NCBI GenBank assembly: GCA_030604525.1
Contig: JAUVVQ010000008.1
Span: forward strand, 1 to 64,000
Length of the DNA stretch: 64,000 bases
Source: Phycisphaerae bacterium
GTDB lineage: Bacteria; Planctomycetota; Phycisphaerae; Sedimentisphaerales; Anaerobacaceae
Direction: 5' to 3'
Positions 48,726-60,700 of the stretch are shown one piece after another; position 1 is the stretch's first letter; each line of letters begins with the position of its first letter. The translations under genes and the position numbers were made by a program. The notes beneath the pieces are model-generated. The model was not told the DNA's origin. It did not search any database and was given only the letters and a program-made list of their open reading frames with translations.

Positions 48726-48742
48726 TTTTTAATATCCCGCCG

Positions 48743-49393
48743 TCAGGAAGACCTCTTAGAGCTTCGAATTACACAATAACCACTTGAAGCCCCCGGCACA
48801 GACCCTTTTACAACCAACAAATTATTCTCCTGTTCAACACTTATCAAGCGATGGTTTTTAGTTGTTACTTTCTCACAGCCCATATGTCCACCCATCTTTT
48901 TACCCTTTTTCGGGCCGGCTCCGTGACCTGCATTACTTGCGTGGCTGGCAATTGACCCGGGTGCACGGTGCTTTCGCTTCGTACCGTGCGTTTTAGGAAA
49001 ACCACCGAAGCCATGTCTTTTCATAGGACCGGCAAAACCCTTGCCCTTGCTGGTACCGGTGACATCAACAAATTCCACCTCAGAAAAAATAGAGACATCC
49101 ACTGAATCGCCTATCTTGTATTCCGCCTCTGCATCATCCGGAAGACGCATTTCTCTTACGAACTTCTTCGGAACGGACCTGGCTTTATCAGCGTGTCCGG
49201 ATTCCGGCTTCTTTCTTCGTGAAGCTTTAACATCGTCAAACCCAAGCTGAACAGCATTATATCCATCGTTCTCGACAGTTTTAACCTGTGTAACGACACA
49301 AGGGCCTGCCTGAATAACTGTCACGGGCAGCAATTTCCCCGCTTCGTCATAGACCTGCGTTATTCCAACTTTTTTTCCCAATAACATTAGCAT
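48743..49393 (-). CDS. rplC: Ribosomal protein uL3
   Basis: LLGKKVGITQVYDEAGKLLPVTVIQAGPCVVTQVKT; GTSKGKGFAGPMKRHGFGG. Confidence 0.98.
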   Translation of the reverse strand: MLMLLGKKVGITQVYDEAGKLLPVTVIQAGPCVVTQVKTVENDGYNAVQLGFDDVKASRRKKPESGHADKARSVPKKFVREMRLPDDAEAEYKIGDSVDVSIFSEVEFVDVTGTSKGKGFAGPMKRHGFGGFPKTHGTKRKHRAPGSIASHASNAGHGAGPKKGKKMGGHMGCEKVTTKNHRLISVEQENNLLVVKGSVPGASSGYCVIRSSKRSS

Positions 49394-49446
49394 TTTTTCT
49401 TACCTTGCCGTCAATTTTTCAGATATTACTTATAAAATCAAAAAAT

Positions 49447-49761
49447 TTAGACCTTTATTTTCACAAAAACCCCGGCCGGGACAACCAAACGATTCAAAAC
49501 CTCAACCGTACGAGTATTTGCCTCGTGAATATCAATCAAACGTTTATGAGTTCTAAGCTCAAACTGCTCGCGAGACTTCTTATTAACGTGCGGACTTCTT
49601 AATACGGTATATCTTTCAATTCTCGTCGGAAGTGGTATCGGGCCGCTAACACGGGCATTGGTCTTGCGGGCATGCATTACTATTTCTTTCGCTGAAGCAT
49701 CAAGCGCCCTATGGTCATACGCCTCCATCCGTATTCTAATTCTTTCACTCTCAACGGCCAT
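49447..49761 (-). CDS. rpsJ: Ribosomal protein uS10
   Basis: [72 protein letters not shown]. Confidence 0.98.
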   Translation of the reverse strand: MAVESERIRIRMEAYDHRALDASAKEIVMHARKTNARVSGPIPLPTRIERYTVLRSPHVNKKSREQFELRTHKRLIDIHEANTRTVEVLNRLVVPAGVFVKIKV

Positions 49762-50160
49762 AATTACCTTTCAGCTCGCCACTATCAATTCACTTCTTTA
49801 AAAAGGAAAAAAATATCCTTTCAACATACAGATTTCCTGTATTATCTATTCCAGCTTGTATAGTTTTGGCAGGAAGGGCACTTCTTTATTGCCCGGATTC
49901 TTTACTAAAAATCCTAAATTTCAAACAACAAATTCGCCTTCCTTAAAGATTTTAGGGCTAAAACAACATTTCAAGCAATTCTACCAAAAGTTGCAACATG
50001 CAAACCAGCTCAACATCAAAGTCTTCGAGCTTTTGCTAACCCTATTTCTTAACTAATGTTACCAATAACCCATCCCTGGCTATTTTTTCAGGATATGCCA
50101 CAGCCCAACTCAGAAACGCAAAGCCATCCCTGGCGATGCTCGCTACGGCTAACAACAGAG

Positions 50161-50189
50161 AAAATAACACTTTACGTCAATTCTGTCAA
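50161..50189 (-). promoter_or_regulatory. Sigma70-type promoter upstream of rpsJ
   Basis: Minus strand TTGACA (50189-50184), 17-nt spacer, TATTTT (50166-50161); preceded by long T/A tracts. Confidence 0.6.
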
Positions 50190-50237
50190 CAAATAGTTAA
50201 AAAAAAATAAAAAACACAAAAAAAAAAACAAACTTAT

Positions 50238-52322
50238 CTAAACAATGAGCTTCTCTGCAACCTGTTTAGGTGCTTTTTCGTAGTTAAAAGGTTCCATTGT
50301 GAACGTTCCACGTCCTGCAGTAGCACTTCTTATTTCATTTGAGTAACCAAACATCTCTACAAGGGGCACTTTCGCATCGATTATCCGCATATTTCCATGG
50401 GGCATAGAATTAGTTATTAATCCTCTTTTACCCAACAAACCAGCCTGTATTGGCCCAAAATAGGCCTCCGGAACCAATATCTGAAGCTTCATTATTGGCT
50501 CAAGAAGCACAGGCCCTGCTTGTTTCAAGACAGTTTCGGCAGCTATGGCCGCCGCCTGCTCAAAAGCCAAATCGGAAGAATCTACCTGATGATAAGACCC
50601 ATCGATTAAGGTGATTTTAACTCCAACAACAGGATACCCAGCCAAAATCCCGCTGCTTAAGGCATCTTTTGCACCCCTTTCCACACCTGAGACAAATACC
50701 CTTGGCACTTTATCTCCGCCCGCATTATTTTCAAATTCAATCTCACGCTTCCAGTGACCATCCTCAGTCAGCAGCGGCTCAACTTCCAACACTACATGTC
50801 CATACTGACCATGACCACCCGTCTGACGGACAAATTTCCCCTCCGCTTGAGCTTTTTTGGTGATGGCTTCTTTATAAGCTACCTTTGGTTTACCAACTCT
50901 GATTTTGAGCCCTTTTTCTTCATTCAGCTTATTTTGAATGACTTCCAAATGCAACTCACCCATGCCGCTGATTATGGTCTGTCCTGTCTCAGGGTCCACT
51001 TTGGTATCAAACGTCGGGTCCTCACGTTTTAAATTACTCAATGCTTCGGACAACTTTGCTCTATCGGTTGCGGTTTTAGGTTCAATCGACATACTGATAA
51101 CCGTCTCGGGAAAAGAGATAGTCGGCAGCAAAACGGGCTGTTTCGTATCGCTAATGGTATCGCCGGTAAGAGTTTGCTTCAATCCTACCACAGCAACAAT
51201 ATCGCCGGCCTTTGCTATGTCCAGTATCTTTCGCTCGTTCGCATGCATTTCAAAAATTCTTGTGATATTTTCCCGTCGATTTCTATTGGCGTCTAAGACT
51301 CGGCTGCCGGACTTCAAGGTGCCTTGATAAATCCTGATGAAGCTTAAATCACCGTGTACATCGCTGGTAATCTTGAAAGCAATCGCAACAAGAGGCCTTT
51401 GCTGGTCGCATCTGACCGGTATTTTTTGGTCTTTGTTTTTCGGCTCGTAAGCAATTATTTCAGGCCTTTCCAAAGGCGAAGGCAAATATCGAATAATTCC
51501 ATCCATTAACCTCTGCACGCCAATATATTTCAAAGCTGCGCCAACAAACACCGGATGAACTTTACCACTTAGCGTCCCCTTCCTGACAGCACGGTGGATT
51601 ATTTCGGAATCAATTGCCTTGTCATGAACATAATTATCCATCAATTCCTCATCGTGTTCAGCCGCCATCTCAAGCAATAAGTGTCTCTGCCGACCGGCTT
51701 CAGCCCTTAACTCAGACGGGATTTCAACCTCATCATAAACACTACCCAGTTTCTCCAGCTTATAATAAACCGCCTTCATCTTGATAAGGTCTATTAGGCC
51801 GGAAAAAGAGTTTTCGGAGCCAATAGGCAATTGTAACAAAACCGGCTCAGCCATAAGCTTATCACGTATGCTATCTATCGTCATATCGAAGTCAGCGCCG
51901 ACTTTATCCATCTTATTAACAAAACAAAGACAGGGAAGGTCATATTTGCGACCTTGTCTCCAGACCGTCTCGCTTTGTGCCTGCACACCTTCACTGCCAT
52001 CGAATACAGCAACGGCACCGTCAAGCACTCGAAGCGAACGCTCCACCTCGGCAGTAAAATCAATATGACCGGGAGTGTCGATAAGATTTATAAAGTAATC
52101 TCTCCAGGGAAACTTAGTCACCGCCGAAGTAATAGTAATACCTCTTTCCTGCTCCTGTTCCATATAATCCATTACAGCAGTGCCATCGTGGACCTCGCCC
52201 ATCTTATAGGTCTTGCCGCTATAATACAGAATACGCTCTGTCACCGTGGTCTTGCCGGCATCTATATGAGCTATAATGCCGATATTCCGCAATTTTCTTA
52301 TATCTGTTGTTTCTCTCTTCAT
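50238..52322 (-). CDS. fusA: Elongation factor G
   Basis: RNIGIIAHIDAGKTTVTERILYYSGKTYKMGEVHDGTAVMDYMEQEQERGITITSA; NLIDTPGHIDFTAEVERSLR. Confidence 0.98.
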   Translation of the reverse strand: MKRETTDIRKLRNIGIIAHIDAGKTTVTERILYYSGKTYKMGEVHDGTAVMDYMEQEQERGITITSAVTKFPWRDYFINLIDTPGHIDFTAEVERSLRVLDGAVAVFDGSEGVQAQSETVWRQGRKYDLPCLCFVNKMDKVGADFDMTIDSIRDKLMAEPVLLQLPIGSENSFSGLIDLIKMKAVYYKLEKLGSVYDEVEIPSELRAEAGRQRHLLLEMAAEHDEELMDNYVHDKAIDSEIIHRAVRKGTLSGKVHPVFVGAALKYIGVQRLMDGIIRYLPSPLERPEIIAYEPKNKDQKIPVRCDQQRPLVAIAFKITSDVHGDLSFIRIYQGTLKSGSRVLDANRNRRENITRIFEMHANERKILDIAKAGDIVAVVGLKQTLTGDTISDTKQPVLLPTISFPETVISMSIEPKTATDRAKLSEALSNLKREDPTFDTKVDPETGQTIISGMGELHLEVIQNKLNEEKGLKIRVGKPKVAYKEAITKKAQAEGKFVRQTGGHGQYGHVVLEVEPLLTEDGHWKREIEFENNAGGDKVPRVFVSGVERGAKDALSSGILAGYPVVGVKITLIDGSYHQVDSSDLAFEQAAAIAAETVLKQAGPVLLEPIMKLQILVPEAYFGPIQAGLLGKRGLITNSMPHGNMRIIDAKVPLVEMFGYSNEIRSATAGRGTFTMEPFNYEKAPKQVAEKLIV

Positions 52323-52370
52323 TTTTTTCCGTTACTGTAAAGTCAGATAAGCAAATCCCAAAAAAAATAC

Positions 52371-52418
52371 CTAAAAATAAAAAACTGTCACGGTCGTCAT
52401 ACAAAAACCGTGACAGTT
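52371..52418 (-). terminator. Rho-independent terminator/attenuator between rpsG and fusA
   Basis: Minus strand AACTGTCACGGT...ACCGTGACAGTT followed by TTTTATTTTTAG. Confidence 0.9.
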
Positions 52419-52433
52419 GAAATAGCGCAGGTA

Positions 52434-52907
52434 TTACCAGGCAAAATGAGCAAAGGCCTTGTTAGCTTCAGCCATTCGGTGAACATTCTCACGCACGGTC
52501 ATTGCTCCGCCTTCTTTATTATAAGCATTTATTAACTCTGCCGATAAGCTCTCGGCCGCAGATTTTCCTTTTTTGCTCCTGACAGATTGCAATATCCATC
52601 GAAAGGCAAGAGTTTGCTGTCGTTTGGAATTTACCTGCATCGGCACCTGATAGTTTGCGCCTCCAACCCGCTTACTCCTGACCTCGATTAAGGGCTTTGC
52701 ATTATTAACAGCCGTCTCAAATACCTCCAGCGGCTCAACATCCTTTATTTTTTTTGATACGACATCCATAGCTTGGGAGAAAACACACTGGGCTGTCCGT
52801 TTTTTGCCATCCCACATTAAACAGTTAACAAACTTGGAAACAAGCTTACTGTTATATGTAGGGTCTGGTTTCAACTGCTGCTTTGAAGCTGTGAATTTTT
52901 TTGGCAT
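52434..52907 (-). CDS. rpsG: Ribosomal protein uS7
   Basis: [63 protein letters not shown]; start chosen at 52907. Confidence 0.96.
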   Translation of the reverse strand: MPKKFTASKQQLKPDPTYNSKLVSKFVNCLMWDGKKRTAQCVFSQAMDVVSKKIKDVEPLEVFETAVNNAKPLIEVRSKRVGGANYQVPMQVNSKRQQTLAFRWILQSVRSKKGKSAAESLSAELINAYNKEGGAMTVRENVHRMAEANKAFAHFAW

Positions 52908-52953
52908 ACTTAATTCCTCATCGTTCGTCCACCAATACAGGTAAGACGACAAT

Positions 52954-53325
52954 CTATTTTGGTTTTTTGGCTCCGTATTTGCTTCTGCCCTGTTGACGTC
53001 CATCAACGCCGGCACAATCAAGAACACCTCTTATGATATGATATCTGACCCCAGGCAAGTCCCGGACACGTCCGCCGCGAACCAATACGGTGCTGTGTTC
53101 CTGGAGGTTGTGGTCAATCCCAGGTATATAGGCGGTAATCTCTTTCCCGTTAGTCAAGCGTACACGGGCAATCTTACGCAATGCAGAGTTTGGCTTTTTA
53201 GGTGTCTGCGTCCGCACAATAAGACAAACTCCTCTTTTTTGAGGCGAATGAGCCATATCTGTTTCGCGTTTTCGCCGTTTGGCCTTAGCTCGAGGTTTCT
53301 TTACTAACTGATTTATCGTAGGCAT
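52954..53325 (-). CDS. rpsL: Ribosomal protein uS12
   Basis: [60 protein letters not shown]. Confidence 0.98.
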   Translation of the reverse strand: MPTINQLVKKPRAKAKRRKRETDMAHSPQKRGVCLIVRTQTPKKPNSALRKIARVRLTNGKEITAYIPGIDHNLQEHSTVLVRGGRVRDLPGVRYHIIRGVLDCAGVDGRQQGRSKYGAKKPK

Positions 53326-53358
53326 AATTCTCTTTCCAAAAACATAAACTTATAATTC

Positions 53359-56300
53359 TTAATCTATTCCCAGTGCCTCTTTAATCTTCATCTCTGCTGT
53401 CTTTTCAGGTTTTTTTTCTTCTTTTGCTTCTCTCAATTCTTTCGGCACCGGCGGTTCAACAAAATGTTTGACTTTCGCTTCAAGATAAGGTTTGAATGCT
53501 GTCCCTGCCGGTATAAGATGACCCAGTATCACATTTTCTTTCAAACCTTGAAGCTGGTCCACTCTACCAACCAAAGAAGCTCCCGTCAAGACCTTTGTAG
53601 TTTCCTGGAAGCTTGCAGCAGCTATAAAGCTGCCTGAGCTAAGAGAAGCTTTGGTTATACCCAAAAGCAGTGTTTCCGCAGTAGCAGACTTCGGCTTCCT
53701 GCCTTTAGCTGATGCTCCGCCGATACTCGCAATCTTATCATTTATGGAAGCGAGCTCTTCTTTAGCAATAATCTGTCCTTCTTCCAGGTCTGGTGAATCG
53801 CCAGAATCAGATATCTTAATGCAGCCCGCCAACCTCTGGTTCTCATGCTGGAAAACAAATCTATCAACGATTTCTCCAGGCAAAAATGAACTATCACCTA
53901 TGGATTTAATCTTAACCTTCCGAAGCATTCTCGAACAGATTATCTCAATATGTTTGTCGTTGATATTGACATTCTGCGAACGATACACATTTTGGATTTC
54001 GCCGGTCAGGTATCTATGCAGCGCCTCTTCTCCTTTAATCCGGAGAATATCATGCGGGACTAAGGGACCATCGGTTAAAGTATCGCCGGCTTCTACAATA
54101 TCACCTGTATGAACATTTAAGTGTCTGTCACGCGGAACATGATGGTCTTTTTCCATCCCGCTTTCACCGCGAATTATAATAGTCATTTTACCTTTACGCT
54201 GCCCGCTCTTGAGCTCCACTTTACCACTGATTTCTGCCATCGCTGCAGGGTCCTTGGGCTTCCGGGCCTCAAATACCTCGGTAACTCTCGGCAAACCGCC
54301 TGTGATATCCTGAGTACCTATGGTAGCTCGAGGCAGGTGAGCCAGAAGCTGACCGGCATCTACCTGTTCATCCTCGGAGACCTCAATCCTTGCACCAGCA
54401 GGCAAATAATGAACATCAAGAATCTTCCCGTCAGAATCTTCTATTACTATCTGAGGATGTTTATCACCTTTGTGTTCTATCACAACCGGTTTCCCGGTTT
54501 GACCCTTACGCTCCTCCTCAAGGCGCGTCGTCTCACCTAAGACAACATCCATAAAACGAATCCTGCCGGATACCTCTGCAAGAATCGGTGTACGGTGTGG
54601 GTCCCACTTGAAAAGGATTGTTCCTTCTTCGATTGTCTGCCCATCCTTAATAATAAGGGTCGCTCCATAGGGTATCTTGTACTTATCAAGCTCTCTTTCT
54701 TTATCATCCAGGACAACCATTTCTCCATTGCGCCTCAAAGCAACATCTATTTGCTCGCCATTTTCTTCAAGAGAAACCGCATTCACGTCTCGATACTGTA
54801 TCTTACCACTATATGCTGAACGCTGCTCATTTTCGAGAATCGCCCTGGAAGCTACACCGCCGGTGTGGAATGTACGAAGTGTCAACTGTGTGCCCGGCTC
54901 GCCGATTGATTGAGCAGCTACTATACCAACTGCTGAACCTTCTTCGACTAATTGGCTGGTGCTCAAATCCCATCCATAACACTTCGCGCATATACCCAGC
55001 GGGTTATCACAAGTCAACGGGCTTCTAACTCGTATAGAATCCAGCCCAAGTTCCTCAATCTTTTTAGCTGCTTCACCGGTAATAACCTCATTTTCACGAA
55101 CAATCATCTCATCAGTAATCGGATTTCGAATATTATCTCTTGCAGTCCTGCCAACTATAAGCTCGGACAACGGTACATCAACCTGTTCTCCCCTGCTGAG
55201 AGTGTTCTTGGTTATACCTTGAAGTGTGCCGCAGTCATGTTCTGTTACAATTACATTCTGAGAAACATCGATAAGCTTACGAGTCAGATAGCCGGAATTA
55301 GCGGTCTTTAAAGCCGTATCTGCAAGACCCTTACGAGCTCCATGTGTTGAACTAAAGTATTCCAGCACGGTCATCCCTTCACGGAAGTTAGACTTAATGG
55401 GAGTTTCAATAATCTCACCGCTCGGCTTTGCCATCAAAGCTCTCATCCCCGCAAGCTGCTGTATCTGGTCAACACTTCCTCGTGCGCCAGAATCGCTCAT
55501 CACGTATACCGGATTCAAATAAGGTTTCCCCTCGTCTGTTGTATCATTTTGGAAACCTTTCATCATCTCATTTGTAACAGCTACTCGGGCGTGCGTCCAG
55601 GCATCGATAAGCTGATTATACCTTTCTCCTTCCGTCAAAATACCCGCCTGATAATTCTTCACAATCTCATGCACTTTCTTTTCAGTTGCAGCAATAATAG
55701 TCTGCTTTTTCTCCGGTATCTTCAAGTCTCTAAGCCCGATGCTCAGCCCTGAAAGCGTTGCATATTTGAAACCCATGCTTTTGATATCATCTAACAGGTC
55801 AACTGTTTTAGAACTGCTTGCAATCACAAAACAGTCACTAATTACCCGCCCTAAGAGCTTTTGCGACATCAAAATATTGTAAAACGGCATTTCTTCCGGC
55901 AACATATCATTAAAAATACATCGACCTACAGTTGTCTCGATTGTCTTGTATCTTTTATTCTCATCCGAAGAAACTTCTGCCTTGGCTTGAGGGCTTTTCT
56001 CAGTTACAACTTTCTTGTCGTTTTCAATTCTTACTTTTATCTTGGCCTGAAGCGAAACCTTGCCCACATCGTAAGCCATAATTGCCTCGAAAGTATCCTT
56101 GAATGCCGTCCCTGTACCTTTTGCCTCTGAATTTATATATGTCAAATAATAGTTACCCATCACCATATCCTGCGAAGGGCCTACCATTGGTCCTCCGTTT
56201 GCGGGTGAGAATATATTACCTGTGGTCATCATTAAGGTATAAGCTTCCGCCTGCGCCTCTACACTCAAAGGAAGATGAACCGCCATCTGGTCGCCATCGA

Positions 56301-57675
56301 AGTCAGCATTGAAACCTTTGCAGGCCAGAGGATGCAGCATAATAGCGTTACCCTCAACCAGTATCGGCTCAAATGCCTGGACTCCCATTCGGTGAAGGGT
56401 CGGTGCACGATTCAACAACACTGGATGCTGATGAATAACTTCTTCAAGCACATCCCATACCTGCTCATCACGCCTTTCTATCATTCTTTTTGCGCTTTTT
56501 ATAGTATCAGAAAGGCCATGTTCTTTAAGCTGGCGAATAATAAACGGCTGATACAGCTCAAGAGCTATTTTCTTCGGCAAGCCGCATTGATATAATTTCA
56601 AGTTAGGTCCAACTACAATCACAGAACGTGCTGAATAATCGACACGTTTACCAAGAAGATTCTCGCGAAAACGACCTTGTTTACCCTTAATCATATCTGT
56701 CAGACTCTTCAAAGGGCGGTTATTACTGCCGAGTACCGGCCTTCGACAACGGTTGTTATCCATAAGAGAATCTACCGCCTGTTGAAGCATCCTCTTTTCA
56801 TTACGGATAATCACTCCGGGGGCATTAAGGTCTATAAGTTTCTTAAGACGGTTATTCCGGTTGATAATTCGACGGTAAAGGTCATTTAAATCACTTGTCG
56901 CAAAGTTACCGCTCTCAAGAAGAACCAAGGGACGCAAATCCGGCGGGATAATAGGAATAACCTCAAGAACCATCCATTCAGGTTTATTACCACTGGTTTT
57001 TATGGCCTCAACTTCCTTGAGCCGTTTTGTAAGTTTATTAAGCTTTTGCTTGCTTTTAGTCTTGTCAATAGCGGCTCTTGAGTCAACACTCACTTTATCC
57101 AGGTCTAGACTTTTCAAAAGTGCTTTTATAGCTTCGGCTCCCATTAATGCCTTGAACCCACCGGAAGCTAAACCATATTTAGCAGTCGCTTCACGATACT
57201 CTTCTTCACCAAGAAGTTGCCCCTTCTCCAGGGGACTATCCCCCGGCTCGACAACAACATAGTCCTGGAAGTAAATCACTTTCTCAAGGTCAGAGTTTTT
57301 CATATCCAAAAGCGTGCCAAGATGATTGGGAATCGCCTTGAAGAACCAAATATGAACGACGGGCGATGCCAGGTTAATATGTCCCATACGTTTGCGACGA
57401 ACCCTGCTATGAGTAACTTTGACGCCGCAGCGGTCGCAAATTATCCCCTTGTACTTGGTTCCTTTATACTTGCCGCAGGCACATTCCCAATCCCTTTCGG
57501 GACCAAAAATACGTTCGCAGAACAGCCCGTCTTTTTCAGGACGGTACGTTCGGTAATTTATTGTCTCCGGCTTACGAACCTCGCCAAACGACCAGCTGCG
57601 AATATCATTTGGACTGGCTAATGAAATCTTTACCGAACCATAATCATTTATCCGGTCGTAAATATTGCCCAACAT
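53359..57675 (-). CDS. rpoC: RNA polymerase beta-prime subunit
   Basis: [22 protein letters not shown] zinc ribbon; [16 protein letters not shown] active site; C-terminal [25 protein letters not shown]. Confidence 0.98.
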   Translation of the reverse strand: MLGNIYDRINDYGSVKISLASPNDIRSWSFGEVRKPETINYRTYRPEKDGLFCERIFGPERDWECACGKYKGTKYKGIICDRCGVKVTHSRVRRKRMGHINLASPVVHIWFFKAIPNHLGTLLDMKNSDLEKVIYFQDYVVVEPGDSPLEKGQLLGEEEYREATAKYGLASGGFKALMGAEAIKALLKSLDLDKVSVDSRAAIDKTKSKQKLNKLTKRLKEVEAIKTSGNKPEWMVLEVIPIIPPDLRPLVLLESGNFATSDLNDLYRRIINRNNRLKKLIDLNAPGVIIRNEKRMLQQAVDSLMDNNRCRRPVLGSNNRPLKSLTDMIKGKQGRFRENLLGKRVDYSARSVIVVGPNLKLYQCGLPKKIALELYQPFIIRQLKEHGLSDTIKSAKRMIERRDEQVWDVLEEVIHQHPVLLNRAPTLHRMGVQAFEPILVEGNAIMLHPLACKGFNADFDGDQMAVHLPLSVEAQAEAYTLMMTTGNIFSPANGGPMVGPSQDMVMGNYYLTYINSEAKGTGTAFKDTFEAIMAYDVGKVSLQAKIKVRIENDKKVVTEKSPQAKAEVSSDENKRYKTIETTVGRCIFNDMLPEEMPFYNILMSQKLLGRVISDCFVIASSSKTVDLLDDIKSMGFKYATLSGLSIGLRDLKIPEKKQTIIAATEKKVHEIVKNYQAGILTEGERYNQLIDAWTHARVAVTNEMMKGFQNDTTDEGKPYLNPVYVMSDSGARGSVDQIQQLAGMRALMAKPSGEIIETPIKSNFREGMTVLEYFSSTHGARKGLADTALKTANSGYLTRKLIDVSQNVIVTEHDCGTLQGITKNTLSRGEQVDVPLSELIVGRTARDNIRNPITDEMIVRENEVITGEAAKKIEELGLDSIRVRSPLTCDNPLGICAKCYGWDLSTSQLVEEGSAVGIVAAQSIGEPGTQLTLRTFHTGGVASRAILENEQRSAYSGKIQYRDVNAVSLEENGEQIDVALRRNGEMVVLDDKERELDKYKIPYGATLIIKDGQTIEEGTILFKWDPHRTPILAEVSGRIRFMDVVLGETTRLEEERKGQTGKPVVIEHKGDKHPQIVIEDSDGKILDVHYLPAGARIEVSEDEQVDAGQLLAHLPRATIGTQDITGGLPRVTEVFEARKPKDPAAMAEISGKVELKSGQRKGKMTIIIRGESGMEKDHHVPRDRHLNVHTGDIVEAGDTLTDGPLVPHDILRIKGEEALHRYLTGEIQNVYRSQNVNINDKHIEIICSRMLRKVKIKSIGDSSFLPGEIVDRFVFQHENQRLAGCIKISDSGDSPDLEEGQIIAKEELASINDKIASIGGASAKGRKPKSATAETLLLGITKASLSSGSFIAAASFQETTKVLTGASLVGRVDQLQGLKENVILGHLIPAGTAFKPYLEAKVKHFVEPPVPKELREAKEEKKPEKTAEMKIKEALGID

Positions 57676-57722
57676 AAAATCTCAACTCCTTAAGTTAATT
57701 TGCGAAATTAATACCGCTCAAT

Positions 57723-60700
57723 TTAAAAAACCATCCCTCCGAGCTGCTTTTTTTCGAGTTGAATATTTAATCCCAAACCTCTTATTTCATTACACAGAAC
57801 ATCGAAGGATAAAGGCGTTCCGGCATCAAGAATGTTTTTACCTTTTACCATTGATTCGTATATCTTTGTTCTGCCTTCTACGTCATCACTTTTAACCGTA
57901 AGTATTTCCTGTAGAGTGTAAGCGGCACCGTATCCTTCCAGTGCCCAGACTTCCATCTCTCCGAAACGCTGTCCGCCTGTTCTCGCTTTACCGCCAAGGG
58001 GCTGCTGTGTAATTAAACTGTAAGGACCCGTTGCACGAGCATGAATCTTGTCATCTACGAGGTGATGCAGTTTCATCATATAGATATATCCAATGGTTGC
58101 GCTTTGGTCGAATGGCTCGCCTGTTCTGCCGTCATACAACTGGGCCTTAAGGGTATTCGGAGGTATCTTAATGAAAAACTCATCATAAACAGGGGACTCT
58201 TTATTCTCTTCATACTGCTTTTTTCGTGTTTCCATACGCTCGTTTGCTTCTGTAATAAGTTCTTCTATATCTTTCTCGTTAACCCCGTCAAATATCGGGG
58301 TAACTGCCCGAAAGCCCAATACTTTTGCGACCCATCCAAGATATGTTTCCAAAATCTGCCCTACGTTCATTCTACTCGGAACACCAAGCGGATTAAGCAG
58401 GATATCAAGAGGCGTGCCATCTTCGAGAAACGGCATATCTTCCTCAGGTTTTATCTTGGCAATTACACCTTTGTTACCGTGTCGACCTGCCATTTTGTCA
58501 CCGATAGACAACGTCCGCTTGATCGCTATGTAAATTTTCACCATCTCCAGAACGCCGCTCGGCAATTCATCGCCGTGCTTTAGATTGTCCACTTTCCGTT
58601 TCTTTTCTTCTTCAAGCTCGCCGATTTTCCCACGGTATTCGTCAATGACCTTCTGAACATTTTCTCTAACCGATGCCGGCTTGACCCATTTGATATCAAA
58701 GCTTTCTACCTGCTCGTAAATGACATCATCATCGTCACTGGCTCCCACTTTTTGCTTCGTGGAAGGGTCTACGATTGTAACATCAAACTTCTCATGAACC
58801 GCTTCTATCATCTGCCTGAAGAGCACACATTCTTTGGCCTGAATTTTGTTTTTATATTCTTTTATCTTTTCTTTGATTGTTTTTTCCTGTTCATCTTTTC
58901 CGGCACCGCGCTTAGCAAACCTTTCCGTCCTTATTACAACACCTTCATAGCCGCTCGGCAATTCCAACGAATCATTTTTAACATCTTCTCCAACCCTGCC
59001 GAATATCGCATGAAGCAATTTTTCTTCAGGAGTTAATTCCGTCTTGCTCTTCGGCACGACCTTACCAACCAGAATACTTCCCTTTTGAACTCTCGTGCCT
59101 TCTCGAATCACTCCATACTCATCCAGATTGCGAAGTGCTTTTTCACCAACATTTGGAATATCACACGTAAATTCTTCTCTGCCCAGCCGGGTCTCACGTA
59201 CCTCAGCGGTGAATTCATCTATATGGATGCTTGTAAATTCATCGTTCTTTAAAAGTCTCTCACTAATAACAATAGCGTCTTCAAAATTAAAACCATCAAA
59301 AGAGACAAAACCGCAAAGAACATTCCTTCCAAGGGACAGAACCCCACCGTCCGTACCTCCACCATCTGCGATTACCTGGTCTTTTTTTACTTCATCTCCA
59401 AGTTTCACTATGGGTTTTTGATTCAGACATGTCCTCTCATTCAGTCCGGCAAATTTAACGAGATTATATTCATCAGTATCATCAATTACTATATGTTGAG
59501 AGTCCACAGCAGTAACCGTCCCGCTCGTCTCAGCACGAACCACCATACTGGAATTCCGTCCAACCACCTCTTCCATCCCCGTTCCTACCAGTGGTATATC
59601 TTTTTTCAACAGCGGAATCGCTTGTCGCTGCATATTCGAACCCATCAAGGCTCGGTTGGCGTCATCGTGCTCCAAAAATGGAATAAGTGCCGCAGAGATT
59701 CCTACCGTCTGTTTCGGCGACACATCCACATAGTCAACTTCATCACTGGAAACCTGTGCCAGCTCACCGTTCTTCATCGCTAATACCATACCTTTGGGTA
59801 TCCTCTGCGTCTTCTGGTCCACGGTGTTGGGAGCAGCAATTATCGACCGCATATCTTCGTCAGCTCGCAAATACTTAACATCACCGGTTACCCTACTGTT
59901 CTTTACTTTAACATAAGGAGTAACAAGAAAACCGTACTCATCAACCGAAGAAAAAATGGCCAATGACGAAATCAATCCTATATTCGTACCCTCCGGAGTC
60001 TCAATAGGGCAAATCCTGCCGTAATGGCTTATGTGAACGTCACGAACCTCAAAACCGGCTCGCCTTCTATTCAGGCCGCCAGGCCCTAAAGCAGAAAGAC
60101 GCCTTTCATGCGTCAGTTGACTCAAAGCATTGGTCTGGTCAACAATCTGACTTAGCTCGCCACGACCAAAAAAATAATTAATGCTGCTCGATACGCTCTT
60201 GGAGTTAACCAAATCCGCTATCTTAATCTCTTCTTTCTCAGCAGTCCTTTTAGAGCTCATACGTTCCTGAATAGTTCGGCGAAGCTTCAGCATGCCTTTG
60301 CGAATCTCTTCAGAGGCAAGCTCATCTATGGTCCGCACTTTTCGGTTTCCAAGGTGGTCAATATCATCAACCTCACCCTCATTATTTCTTAAAGCCATTA
60401 TGTATCGGATAGTATTCTCGAAATCTTCAGGCCTGAGAGTCATTTCTTTTTCGTCAACAGATTGTCCGAACTTGCGATTCAGACGGAATCTGCCGATTTT
60501 GCCCAGACGATACCGGTTGATATCAAAAAACTTATCTTCAAAAAACTTCTTGGCCTTCTCCGCGTTCAGCGGATTGCCGGGTCTTAATCGTACATAAAAT
60601 CTCAACAACGCCTGCTCATGGTCCTCGCATCTGTCCTCAGCAAGGGTATTTAAAATAATCTGGTCACCAACAGATTCGATAACCTCCACTTTACCGATTG

